Positions 46,238 to 57,996 of a DNA stretch of 64,000 nucleotides are shown one piece after another. Position 1 is the first letter of the stretch. Each line of letters opens with the position of its first letter. The notes under the pieces are model-generated. The model had not been told where the DNA came from, did not search any database, and saw only the letters and a list, made by a program, of their open reading frames with translations. Origin of the DNA: Chlorophyllum brunneum (lineage: Eukaryota > Basidiomycota > Agaricomycetes > Agaricales > Agaricaceae); assembly GCA_963576785.1 (NCBI GenBank), contig OY756148.1:124001-188000 (forward strand). The letters run 5' to 3'. The position numbers were made by a program, and so were the translations under genes.

Positions 46238-47203
46238 TCTAGTCGTGAGTAGACACGAAACGAGGTATGACGCGAAACGAAAATGCAAGTCGGGCGCGGC
46301 CGGACAATGCGTCCGTGGTGTTCACGTGACACAAACATGTGTGGCGCCCGACTACACCGCGAGTACGTCTTAGCCTCAGTCTGATTAGATCTGAGGGGTG
46401 TGTGTGTACAGCCTTCTGCGATTCTGAATAGAAGGATATTATACACTACTCCAGATCGTCGGAGCAGAATAAAGAGCTACTGATACTTGATGATGGCGTT
46501 GTAACCCCACCGTTATATAGACTCAATACCGAGGCACATTGTGCGTTGCCCGGTTGGGGTAAAAGTATCTGTCTGTCGAGCAGATACAAACCTGACTAAA
46601 CTTTAAGGGGGGAAAATGCCTCAAGGCAACAAAGTCGTCTACACCGTATGTTGAAGTTTACTCAACTTGCTTCATGACACTTCCCTTAAGTGCAATCGGT
46701 CAATGGTTTGAACATTGGGGGCCTGTACTATGCCACTCAAAAAAGGCTGTGAAGGAGCTGGTCAGGCTATGAATAACCACTGTCGGGGAGTATCACGAAG
46801 CACACACACACAGACTTATTCCCTTACCCACGCACAGTCCAATGTGCACCACAAGTTCGCATGTTTAAACCATCGTTCTCCGTCCATCCACTGTCTCCAT
46901 TTGTCTTCCGCTCATCAAGTCATTTGTATGTAGACTCGCACACCTCTGATACTCGCCATTCCCAGTCAATCGATACAAGTTCATTGTTCGATTTTGCTAT
47001 TCTCCCTCACAGGTTCTGACAACATTGTTTTGCTCAGGAAATATCCAAGCACCTCTAGGGTCCCTTTTTACCTCACAAGATTTATCTCGCAACCTTGTGC
47101 TCAACCAACCAGTCATGTATAACATCAATGAATCCAGGGAAACAGGTACGAAATAAATTAGGGTTACATTCAAGTACAATTCTCATATTATCTAGTCTTG
47201 CCA
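46238..47203. other. QCR6 upstream region and intergenic sequence
   Basis: No gene recognised. 46300-46380 contains CG-rich sequence with a CACGTGA element (46325-46331). A short CA repeat lies at 46801-46812. The segment from about 47150 is the array sequence leading into the NACHT relic. Confidence 0.4.
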
Positions 47204-48270
47204 TGGCTCACAGGGATGAATTCGACTCTTCTCTCCGTGACCCTCCTCGTTGTCATCCAGGAACCCGCATCGCAGTCTTGGATACCATCCTTAAGTGGTT
47301 CGAGGATACTGATCCCACCGACCAATTATTTTGACTATTTGGTACTGCTGGCATCAGGAAATCTGCAATTGTCCAAACTCTGGCAGAAGAGCTCTGGGGA
47401 TCATCCGAACTTGGCCCAATGCTCTTCCTACCCAGACCAAACCACTGTCACCAACCCGCTCACGCTTTCCCTACCCTTGCATATCAGCTCGTTGTCCAAA
47501 CCCCTGCTTATCGCGATTTCCTGAGATAGAATATGACTGATGACCCCAAGCTATTGAACAAAAGCATGGAGCACTAGTTCAATCTTTTCATCGTTGAGCC
47601 TTTTATTGTCCTGAGCTGAGTTTGCCAATAGGGCGAAGTGGATGGATGTTCTGTTAGATGGACTAGATGAGTGCGAAGGAGAGAGCACATAGATTAATAT
47701 TGTCAAGTTGATCAGCCGCTTCTTATGACAACATCCTACTGCGCCCCTTAGGTGGCTTATTGCAAGCCGACCTGAAGCCTGTATAACTCGAATGTTCAAA
47801 TTCATCAAGTTCAAGGGTACCTTTATCTCATAGGCGTGAATTCCGATGTGGCTTGTCAAGATGTTGAGAAATTCCTCTGGGCCATATTCGACAAACTTCG
47901 AGACAGTATGATGTTCTTATACCACAAGGTGCTCCATGGCCTGTAGAACGTGACATGGCTCAGATCGCTTCCATGGCATCTGGGTACTTCATCTTTGCCG
48001 CGACCGTCATTCATTTCGTCGAAGACCCGATCGTTGGTAACCCGATTTCTCGACTCACAATTGTCCCCTCCATTCCTCACCACATTCAAACGGACCCTCT
48101 TTCGACTCTTCATGCACTTTACACCAGCATCCTTGACGCTGTATCAAACATACCTTGCAGACTTTGAAACTGGTACTTGGATTTGGATTGGACGACCCAA
48201 AGTCTGTTTCTGGCAGAAGCACCGAGAAAGAAAGGATGGCTCCGTTTGTTTATACGGCCACCCTACTTGA
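47204..48270 (+). pseudogene. NACHT/NLR relic C on the right arm
   Basis: Starts MAHRDEFDSSLRDPPRCHPG, then a degraded P-loop (GTAGIRKSAIVQT, Gly>Arg before the Lys) after an in-frame TGA, then PRPNHCHQPAHAFPTLAYQL, Walker B (DVLLDGLDECEGE), PLRWLIASRPEA and DVACQDVEKFLWAIF. Many stops and frameshifts. It keeps the segment before Walker B that copy B lost (AKWMDVLLDGLDECEG), so it is an independent copy. It is convergent to FB15, mirroring the arrangement on the left arm. Confidence 0.8.
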
Positions 48271-48340
48271 GCTACGACTGGACATGGTATACCGCCCCTG
48301 GATTAATCATTGATTTAAAACCCTTATATAACATGGCTAC

Positions 48341-49981
48341 CTAGAGCGGGAAGTCCAGGACGATAATTTCCCCGTCCAAGCTTCTGTAGGCAATCCGACC
48401 CAGTTCCTCGTCAAACGTGAACATGTTATAATGGCGTATTGAGCGATTGAGGCATTCCTCTCCATTGCTGTAGACTTGCTCCGGGGTCGAGTCCCAGGAG
48501 TATCCGAACCTGAATCCACCCACTTGTGACGGCGAATATCCCTTGTGTAACCCTAGACCATAGATCATCGGCCTATGGTTGAAGTCGGAGAGCTTGATTA
48601 TGTGCGGAGATTCTTCCCGTGATGCTGGAATGATCAGGCCTAGGATACCGTCTGCGGTGCTCATCGCTTGATGATAGTTGGTCCCATCGAAGTATAATGG
48701 TGAAAAACTCATTTCCCCTGCGCCACCAAGCGAGTGGCTCCACGATGGCTGACGAGGCTCAGTATCCGGGTGAGGGTACGTAACTTTCAAGTGCTCTACG
48801 TGTTCGGGTTCTAGGTCGTAGATGTATACATCGTTGTCTTGTGAAATGCAGAGGAGCCTATCCTTTCCGACGACACGTATACAATTCTATGACTACAGTC
48901 AGTGAAAGGTACGCAATGCGGGTTGCTTACGCACAGGCTTGCACGTAGTTAGAAAGGCACACCTCACGACGTGCGTGGACGTACACTCTTTCCACCAATA
49001 AACATCGATCCAACTATCAGTAGAGATCGCCCTGAGACGCGCAACAAAGTCGGCCGTGAAAGAAAGGTTCCAGGGAATAGGGGTGTCGGAACATGGGACC
49101 GACTTCAGTCGTGTGGCCTTGAGGGTATCATTCCCTTCGCATCTGACGTGCCAAATATGGATCCACTGGAACATCTGATCGTCTTTGTCTGAAGCCAAGC
49201 CCAGGAGGTTAGCTTCAGGAGACGGTGAGCTGAAGAGTACCTACCTCCTCCTACAAAGGCAATAGTGAATTCCGATACGGGATATCCTAGCTCAACACAG
49301 CAGTCCACCAAAGCCACAGACTGCCGGTCTCCTGGTATCCTATGCTTAGGGTCAGGACCAACGAGATGAATTGGCTCTGGGTCCTCCAACTCAAGGTCGT
49401 AATAATATACCGAGCCAAGCGTGTCACCAGCCAGCAGCCAGCGCCCTCCTGGGACAATTCGGGCGATACGTGGATGGTTGGAAAAAACTTGAAGGGTCCG
49501 AGTTCGGGGAGGTATGAGGGGTTTTCTCCATATTTCGTCGATAGCGAGCCGCTTCTCGATCCATTCACGGACTTCGCTCGTCGAAAGGGAATGGAGGGGC
49601 CGTATTCCTGAGTGTGGATTATGCAGGTGTCGCAACGAGTATTCTCCCGCGAGTTTGAGCCAAATTGTACGAGCATTGGTAGCATCGTGTAGTTTCTTGC
49701 TTACCTGCGTGATGCGTTAGTACATAGACAGTATCATACCATTATGCTTTACCTGGCGCAGCGACACAACGTCGCCATATGGCAAGTAAGACCCAACCTC
49801 AGACAGGACCTCAACAGGTAGGTCTTGGAGTGTTGTCTGGTGGATGCCATGTCCGGCAAGCTGAGCAAGGACCGCTATGGTATTTTTTTCCATGCCATAA
49901 AAGTAGGCTGATCCTGAGAGACTCACCGCAGAACAGATTCATAATCCAGTATGACCAAGGAGGACTGTGCCCGGATGTCAT
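48341..49981 (-). CDS. FB15: intact five-exon F-box protein, 478 aa
   Basis: Exons on the minus strand: a 49927-49981, b 49753-49874, c 49245-49704, d 48935-49188, e 48341-48886. All junctions are GT-AG and in frame. The N terminus is SPPWSYWIMNLFC; the F-box is LPVEVLSEVGSYLPYGDVVSL, preceded by AQLAGHGIHQTTLQD. The body has ARIVPGGRWLLAGDTLGSVYY, MFQWIHIWHVRCEGN, and ends EIIVLDFPL. No NUC gene lies directly upstream; instead there is a spacer (49982-50465) with a DUF6534 scrap (50380-50430) and FB16. Confidence 0.85.
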
Positions 49982-50465
49982 CGACGATGAAGTGAAATCG
50001 AAGTGTCTACCGGCATGGAGTAGTTCACACGCTGGTGCTTGTTTTATTCGGGCTGCAGGGACGACACACTACGATGCCGCAGAAACCCCTGAGAATATGA
50101 AGACGGCACTAGATGGGGCCAGTCCCTGCACTACTCAAGTAGATCTACGACTTATCACCAGTGGCATTCAGACCGAGAAACTGCGAAGCGCTATGATACT
50201 CGTGTGGCCCAACTCGTACTAACGCATACCACCCAGTTCCCTTCCATTCTCAACGACTGGTGAAGGATTTGGGGAACACAACGATATTCGGAGAAACATC
50301 CGCGCTCGAGGACACTTCGAAAATCCTTCAAGGGGGCCGGGTGTCGTTGCCCCACTTGAGAGTTTGCTTTTTTTTCAGCGGAACTTCGCGACGGCGACTG
50401 AGATAGAGATTGTCATTACGACTGCCACGTCTTCTTAATTAGAAACTATTATATAACATACCTAC

Positions 50466-52103
50466 CTAGAGTGGGAAGTCCAGGACGACTATTTCGTCAT
50501 CTATGCTGGCAATGCGACCCAGTTCCTCGTCAAACGTGAACATCTCATGATCGCGGGACGAGCCATTGCAGCATTGTTCACCGTTGCTGTAGACTTGCTC
50601 CGGGGTCGAGTTCCAGGAGTATCCGAACCTGAAACCGCCCACTTGTGAAGGCGAGTATCCCTTGTGTAACCCCAGGCCGTAGATCGTCGGTGTATGGTTG
50701 AAGTCGGAGAGCTTCACCACGTGCGGAGATTCTTCTCGTGATACTGGGATAATCAGGCCTAGGATCCCCTGTGCAGTACTCATCACTTGGCGATAGTTGG
50801 TCCCGTCAAAGTATAGCCGCGAGAAACTCATCTGCCCTCTGTCACCAAGCGAGTGACACCATGATGGCTGACGAGGCACAGCATCCCGGTGAAGGTACGC
50901 CACTTTGACGTGCTCGACGCGTTCGGGTTCTAGGTCATAGATGTATATATCACTGTCTCTTGAAATGCACAGGAGCCTATCCTTTCCGACGACACGTATA
51001 CAGTTCTGTACCTATTGTCAGCGGCGAGTAACAAAAGCAACTTGCTTACGCACAGGTATGCATCTGATTGGAAAGGCACACCTCACGACATGCGTTGCCG
51101 TGCATTCTTTCCACCAATAAACATCAATCCAACTATCAGCACGGAATGCCCTAAGACGCGCGACGAGATCGGTCGTGAAAGAGAGGTTCCAGGGAACAAA
51201 GGAGTCAGAACACGGGACCGACTTCAGTCGTGTGGCCTTGAGGGTATCATTCCCTTCGCATCTGACGTGCCAAATATGGATCCACTGGAACATCCGAGCA
51301 TCTTCGTCTGAAATCAAGCCCAGGGGTGAGGCTTGGCGGACGGTGAGTTGGAGAATGCCTACCTCCTCCTGCGAAGGCAATGGTAAATTGCGATATGGGA
51401 TATCCCGGCTCGACATAGCAGTCCATCAAACCTACACACTGGCGGTCTCCTGGTATCCTATCCTTAGGATCAGGACCAATGAGATGAATTGGCTCGGGGT
51501 CCTCCAAGTCAAGGTCGTAATAATATACCGAGCCAAGGGTGTCGCCAGCCAGCAGCCAGCGTCCACCTGGGACAATTTGAGCGACATAAGGACTGTTGGA
51601 AAAAGCTTGGAGGGTCCGAGTTCGGGGACGAATGAGGGGTATTTTCCACACTTCATCGATGGCGAGCCGCTTTTCAATCCATGCACGGATTTCACCTGTT
51701 GACAGGGCATGAAGAGGTCGTATTCCTGAGTTGGGATTGTGCAGGTGTCGCAACGAGTATTCTTCCGCAAGTTTGAGCCAGATCATGCGAGCATCGGTAC
51801 CGTCACGCAATTTCTTGCTTACCTGTATGACGTGTCAGTGCATAGCTAGTGTCTCAAGGTTAGGAGACTCACCTGGCGCAGCGACACGATGTCGTTATAA
51901 GGCAGGTGAGATGCGACATCGGACAGAACCTCGACAGGTAAATCTTGAAGCGTTCTTCGATGGTGGATGCTATGGCCGACAAGCTGAGCAAGGACAGCTG
52001 TTGTACGTTTTTACATTCCAAAAAGGTAGGCGATATGAAAGGACTCACCGTAGAATAAGTTTATCATCCAATGTAACCACGGAGGACAGTATCCGAATGT
52101 CAT
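50466..52103 (-). CDS. FB16: intact five-exon F-box protein, 477 aa, near-twin of FB3
   Basis: Exons on the minus strand: a 52049-52103, b 51873-51997, c 51363-51822, d 51054-51307, e 50466-51005. Exons a and b are identical in translation to FB3 (CPPWLHWMINLFY; LPVEVLSDVASHLPYNDIVSL). Small differences occur in exon c (SNSPYVAQ for DRPRVAR) and exon e (one codon fewer near the end: RIASIDDEIVV). It is 301 bp downstream of NUC3 on the same strand, exactly as FB3 follows NUC1. FB3-NUC1 and FB16-NUC3 thus form a long inverted repeat. Confidence 0.87.
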
Positions 52104-52404
52104 TGATGACAAAGTAAGAGCCAATCCTCAGCAAGGTCCCTGCCTCAAGGCTAGTTCACACGCTGGTATCTATTCCGGCCCTGAATTCCTGCCAGCATCG
52201 ATAGTCCATAAGGATGGAGGAGCTCAGATCTGGACGCAGTGCGTTGAATGCGGTTCAGAGAAGGCAGATGTACCATGATATCGACGTAAAGAGTCACATA
52301 ATGTCTGCGTCAGTGCGTAATTTTCTAGTTGGTCCGACACAACAAAATCGAGTCAATCACAACTTAAAAATGTAATATCTCTCCTTCCCGCCATCTGCAT
52401 ACCA

Positions 52405-54375
52405 TCAATCTAAGTCCCGCTGACCATCCAGGCACCCTAGATTCCACACTTCCCTCCCATCCCTTGTGGACTTAATGAATGATGTGTAAACAGTCGGCCC
52501 TGTCACGATATCACATGGACTCACCCAAAAGTGTAAGGCCGAAAGAACGAAGAGAATTTGGGCTGGGTCCTCAATCTTACTGATCTCTGTCATCCAGAAC
52601 GGCGCCCTGAGACCCTCCCCTTGTTCCATCCCAGTCGGCTGCCTGGCCCAGACGACGCCAAAAGTCCATTCATAGCTGTTCGATAGGCAGAATGGTATGA
52701 ATTCGCGCCTTGTTCGGAGATGACTGACAAACAAGTCAGAGTCGCACCTGAAAAGCAAAAAAATGGAAAGCGTACATGCCCACGGCCTCAGCCACAACTT
52801 GCGGTACATGGTCATGGAGTTTCGCTCCAGGCCATTTCGCCTCCAGGATCGACATATGCACACCTTTGTTTTTAAGGACCATGTCAGCTATCCCATCAGT
52901 CCACTTCTTCAGGTGAGTGCGAGTCCTTTTCTGGCCGCGACCAATGTTTAAGGTTCTTTCAAAATGAGGAGCCGTCAAAAGAACAGTGAAGTAATGGGTG
53001 GATCCATTCAGGTATGTTTTCATACTGTCGTTCAGCACCGATCCACAGGACACCGCGTCCAAGCCCTCTTTCTGGAACGGAGAAACAATTAGTTGTCGAT
53101 TGTGATCATCGAGTGGATTACTATCATCGTACCTTACTTGGGCGGCTCAGGAGCCTGAACTCGGGGATGACGGCTGTATCTATTGGGACCTTTGGCATGT
53201 GTCAGTAATCTGTATATCCACTGGGTTAAATAATCTACCTGCTTCCCTTTCTTCTCAGTGGTCGGTTTCTTAAGAATAAGACCATCATCAAGTCGTCCGA
53301 AGAACTCGTTGATGATATCGCGCGCACTCATTTCGGACTACATAAGCCCGTTAACCAATGCCTTTCGAAGGAGTCCTCCAACATACCCAGGTATTTTCAA
53401 AAAGGTTCCGCTTTCTCTCAACTTTTGATAGAAATGTCTGCAGTTCTGACTTTGCATTGCTCTGGAGCATTTTTCCTCCACCCATCCCCCTCCAGATAGT
53501 ACCCAGAGGCACACGGAGGTCTAGTTCCTCAATCCCGAGTCTCCGGTAGTCCTTCTTCGTGACTGAAGAGAAGCACAGTATCTGCCGGAAGCGACCTTCA
53601 GACCTGTAGATAATCAACGACCAAATATACTCACATCAACTTTCCCATCGCCAATCGGTCCTCGTACTTCTTTTAGCGTATCAACCACAACTTTCACTCT
53701 CTGAACTGCTCTAGTGAGAGTCCGAAAGGAATGGTGGTCCTCATCCTGCACATCGTCAAGGTCTTCATCATCCTCATCACCACTGGTATCACCCTCATGT
53801 TCATCTTGATTGAGCTCCGCGGATGGTTGCTGCTTGACCCCGAAAGAGGCGGATATCTGTTCTGCCCATTTCTCGATAGACGATTCACATTCTCCTAGTT
53901 GATTATTGAACATATCCACAACACCTAATGAACAATCAGTAATATTCTTCAAAACATGTTCAAAAACCTTACTTGGAAACCTGGTGGACGGTTCAGAATC
54001 AGAATCAGGTTGGTCAGGCTTAGGCCTGCCAGGTTGCTTGGATCCCACCGCTGTATCTTTGCCTGATAGTGACCGGAGCAACATCTTCTCGATGTCCAGA
54101 GCAAGGGCAAGCATTTGGTCAAGATTTTTGGAGACCGGAGCCATGACATCGGGTGGGACGGTACCAGAGCTGAGATTGCGTTTGTGTCTCTTGTCGGGAG
54201 GGTTTGATTTGGAAACGTCTGGGACGACATCTTGAGGTTGGCTAGGGGCGCGTGGACGCTTCTGGCTGATTCGAGAGCTTGCGGGATCGGATCCCTGGAC
54301 GTGAGACTGAACGTTGGAGGCACGAGATCCAGCCCGAGGTGCATTGGATGTATTTCGTGTGGTGTTCGAGGACAT
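52405..54375 (-). CDS. NUC3: eight-exon gene, 534 aa, mosaic of NUC1 and NUC2
   Basis: Exons on the minus strand: 53973-54375, 53635-53924, 53387-53581, 53239-53337, 53133-53189, 52776-53071, 52525-52723, 52405-52470. Open frame. Exon 1 matches NUC2 up to about NLSSGTVPPDVM, then matches NUC1 from KDTAVGSKQPGRPKPDQ onward; exons 7-8 are identical in translation to NUC1. The motif STDYFTVL of NUC1/NUC2 is STHYFTVL here (Asp>His), while SILEAKWPG and DHVPQVVAEA are kept. If the Asp is catalytic, this copy would be inactive. An upstream minus-strand frame (54458-54646, AVELSRIMCDAKEQSQLLK) is the conserved block relic. Confidence 0.8.
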
Positions 54376-55132
54376 GGATATTGAGGTTTATGGGACGGAA
54401 AATGACGATACACTTCATGTATAGGAGGGTATTTATTTTGATCTGCTTCCAACCAACTTACAAGAACCCTAATTTTCCACCCATAAAAGCAGCCTCAGCG
54501 ATGGACAAAGCCTCAAGGCCTTGAGGTCCCCCACGCCTCACACCTAGTAGCCAGGCTATTTCTCTTTTGAGCAGTTGGCTTTGTTCTTTTGCATCACACA
54601 TGATACGTGATAATTCAACAGCGTTTTCACCTCCCAAAAATGGCACGGATGAGGCGAGTCAAACTCCCTCTTTAAGAACATCTAGGGCCGCATGCATGAG
54701 CCTCGTGTTGAGGCATCACTCATGGTACCCTGTTTCAGAGTGAGGGAATTGGACATGTCAATCCTTAGATGGGGTTAACACGCTAGATATGTGAGATCTT
54801 CTTAACTTCCGCAAGGCAAGATGACGGGGTTGCCACTCGCTTGGAAATCATGTGGTCATACATACGTGTAGCTTATTTTGACTGTCGATCTTGCATCAAT
54901 CCATGTGGGGGTATGTGATATGTGAGCAGAGCCGAAGAAAGAAATTCCCAACAGAAAATCATACTTATGACATAGCAGATCACTCAGATGTATGGTTACT
55001 AGCTGGAACGGTATCAGTGGGTATCTTATGGGCTCCGTTCTTTATTGCCGACATGGATGCTGAAAATTTGGGTCCTTCGGTGGCTCATGCACAGTACCCC
55101 CACAACGGAATCATGGGCTCCTTGGATCATAA

Positions 55133-55775
55133 CTAGCTTCCTCGAGGGGGAAAGGGCCAGGACGATGATTTCCCCGACTGTGTGTTTGTAAGCAATCCGA
55201 CCCAGTTCCTTGTCAACAGTGAACATGTCATAACGGCGGGACGAGCGATTGCAGCATTGTTCTCCGTTGCTGTAGACCTGCTCCGGGGTCGAGTCCCAGG
55301 CGTACCCAATCCTGAAACTGCCCACTTGTGAAGGCGGGTATCCCTTGTGTAACCCTAGGCCATAGATCGTCGGCGTATGATGGAAGTCGGAGAGCTTCAC
55401 GACGTGCGGAGAATCTTCCCGTGATGTTGGGATGATCAGGCCTAGGATCCCCTGTGCGGTACTCATCACTTGGTGATAGTTGGTCCCGTCAAAGTATAGC
55501 CGCAAGAAAGTCATCTGCCCTCTGTCACCAAGCGAGTGTGGTACCATGATGGTTGACGAGGCTCAGTACCCGACTTTAATGTCCTCGACGCGTTCGGGTT
55601 CTAGGTCATAGATGTATATATCACTGTCTCTTGAAATCCACCGGAGCCTATCCTGTCCGATGACACATATGCAGTTCTGTAGCCCACATGATGAGTTTCA
55701 CCAGTGGATATGTGGAAGAATCTACCTCCTCCTACAAAGGCAATGGTGAATTGCGATACAGGATATCATAATTCT
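55133..55775 (-). pseudogene. FB17: F-box gene remnant at the outer edge of the right arm
   Basis: Minus strand: a few codons of the end of exon c with its GTAGG donor (55725-55775), then directly exon e (from about 55680), with a frameshift near 55550. The frame then runs SLGDRGQMTFLRLYFDG...FTVDKELGRIAYK and ends in an altered tail (VLALSPSRKL). Exons a, b and d are absent. Confidence 0.8.
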
Positions 55776-55779
55776 GGTT

Positions 55780-57590
55780 GTGCTCGAGTCCCCGGCCTCT
55801 AACTCAACCATCACTCCTGCGTCAACAAGAACGGCAAATGGCTGGGGTTGAATTGAAAAATTTACCATCACGATGGAGATTTGAACATTCAATCTTTGAA
55901 TTCTAGGAAAGGTATGGGTGTAGAGGTTCTCTTATTGACTGAGTCGGGTCCAATCAGGGAGTAGGTAGAGGATTGTCGATAATCACGAAACAATGCTGGC
56001 GGCTATCGATTTGACTCATAATAACTTTTATCTGACTTCCCCTTTACTCACGCATAGCCCAAAAGTTGGGATGCTGACCTCTGCCCACCTCCCGCTCATC
56101 AAGTCGCGTATAAGCCCTCCACGCTCCGAATAATAGACATTTCCTAAAGATCTACAGCCATACAGCGCTGATTCGTTTACTAGCTACAATGTTCTAATGA
56201 GTCCCACCTGGTGAAACTACCCGTGATGCGCCCTTGTACTCAAAGCTGACATGGTGAAGATCCAGGACTAAGGAGTGTACCGACTTGGGGTCGTTCCCAG
56301 CCAATCGACACCGGTTTTTTCAAGTTCGCTGTGTCCATAACGACACTCTCAATGTGGTTGATGAATAGACATTTTCACGTCCGAGTCTTGTCTGATGTGC
56401 ACATAATTAAATGAGTAACAGCAACTCTTTTCCCTGGACTGGACTAGTCCAGACAAGACTCAAAATAATCTGGGCTGGGTATGCCCCCTCATCAGGGTCT
56501 TCCCACCCGGTTTTGATAGCAGCCATCCTAAATCTTTGATGCGCCTAGATATAATGAGCTTTCGGCTTGTGTGCCATATGCACCCTCGTACTACTGGACC
56601 CGGATTTCTAGAATTTCCCAGACCAAAGTTCACCATATGTCACATTTCATCTGTGGTCATGTCAACGAGGCAAATTAAAATTGACATAGAGTTTCAACCA
56701 AAAATCTACTATGCCCAGATCAGCACCTTTTGTCATGAAACCTAGTACACCATGGTAGAAAAATGACTTTTGGGTATATTATCAGGTAAAAACTGGATCA
56801 AGAGGAGTCAGATACAAGTCAACCTGAGAAAGCAAACTATTGGCCAACAAACAAACCCAGGTACCAACATTTCATGAACCACGTTGCCTGTCAGTGAGGA
56901 CATCCTCGATCATTGACAATTCACATCAGTGCCTGCTCAACAACTTGTAAACTGCGCCATCATCCAGTAACATTGTCCATCCTGAGACTTACAGATACAT
57001 GTGCCTCGGGAAGACGCTTGCCAAAAAGGCCATCACCTTCAGAAGTTGATGTTGATATGATCACTCTCAGCGTGCCTCAAATAGAAGCAGAAGTCCAGTG
57101 CAGAGCTTACCTGGAATTCGGTACCACGCCTTCAAATCGAACCTCTGGTGAGGTAGCTCTGTAGAACGAGGGTATGGGCTGGTGAGCGAACGCTTTAACG
57201 AGCGCGGCCAAATCCAACAACCACTTTGCTTCCAACCAAAAGGAGTCGATTAGCGGTACAGAGCGTCGAAGATTTGAGAGGAATTGACCAGGAAATGGTC
57301 GAGAAAACCGGTGATCAAGTTTGGGTAATTAATGGAGTTGAGATAGATAAGAGACAAAGTGGCTTTGGGAATCTGAGGGGATTTAGATACTCATTCGTAT
57401 TTCACTGCCTTCCCCTATCAAAGACATACTACTTATATACATACATGAATATGGCCCAGTTTTAGAAGTATGAAAGAAATATGCCAAGGTACATTTTAAT
57501 GAAGTAATTAGACCAAAAAACGGGAAGAAAAATGAAGGTAATCATCTATGGACAAGGTGTAGAACAATAGGGGACCAGGTACAAATGGAT
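55780..57590. other. No recognisable gene
   Basis: Short open frames (for example 56536-56745 and 56913-57164) have no family motif and no splice pattern I can defend. Base composition is AT-leaning and unremarkable. It separates the array from the second gypsy element. Confidence 0.5.
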
Positions 57591-57996
57591 TGATAATGTT
57601 TTTATACTATAAAGGTAGGACAGAGAAGAGAGAAGATAGGAAGAGGTTAGGCAGAATACATTATTTATTTGGGACTTTCTCCAGATGATCATCTATGGTG
57701 TAGACCTACAATTGGACTTAAAGGGGATAGCTTACAGTTATGAAATAGAAATGGAGGAGGCATAGAAACGGGGAAGAGGGACAGAAGACTTGACTTTGGG
57801 ATGTTTATGATGATGCCCCAACCCAGTGATGGGTGCTCCGAGATTTTTGATCCGAAAAGACTCTTTTGGAGACAACGTGAGAGTTCAGCAGTAGCCAAAC
57901 GTCGCTCTCCACATCTCCTAGGTACTTTGAATACTGATCTCCTGGTCAGTGGGCATCATAGATGGTTGAAAAAAGCGAGCCATATGGTTGAGCTCT

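Noticed and set aside
12617..55775. CRISPR-like or simple tandem repeat array
   Set aside because: The repeats are whole genes with introns, 1.6-2 kb long and diverged, in a eukaryotic genome.
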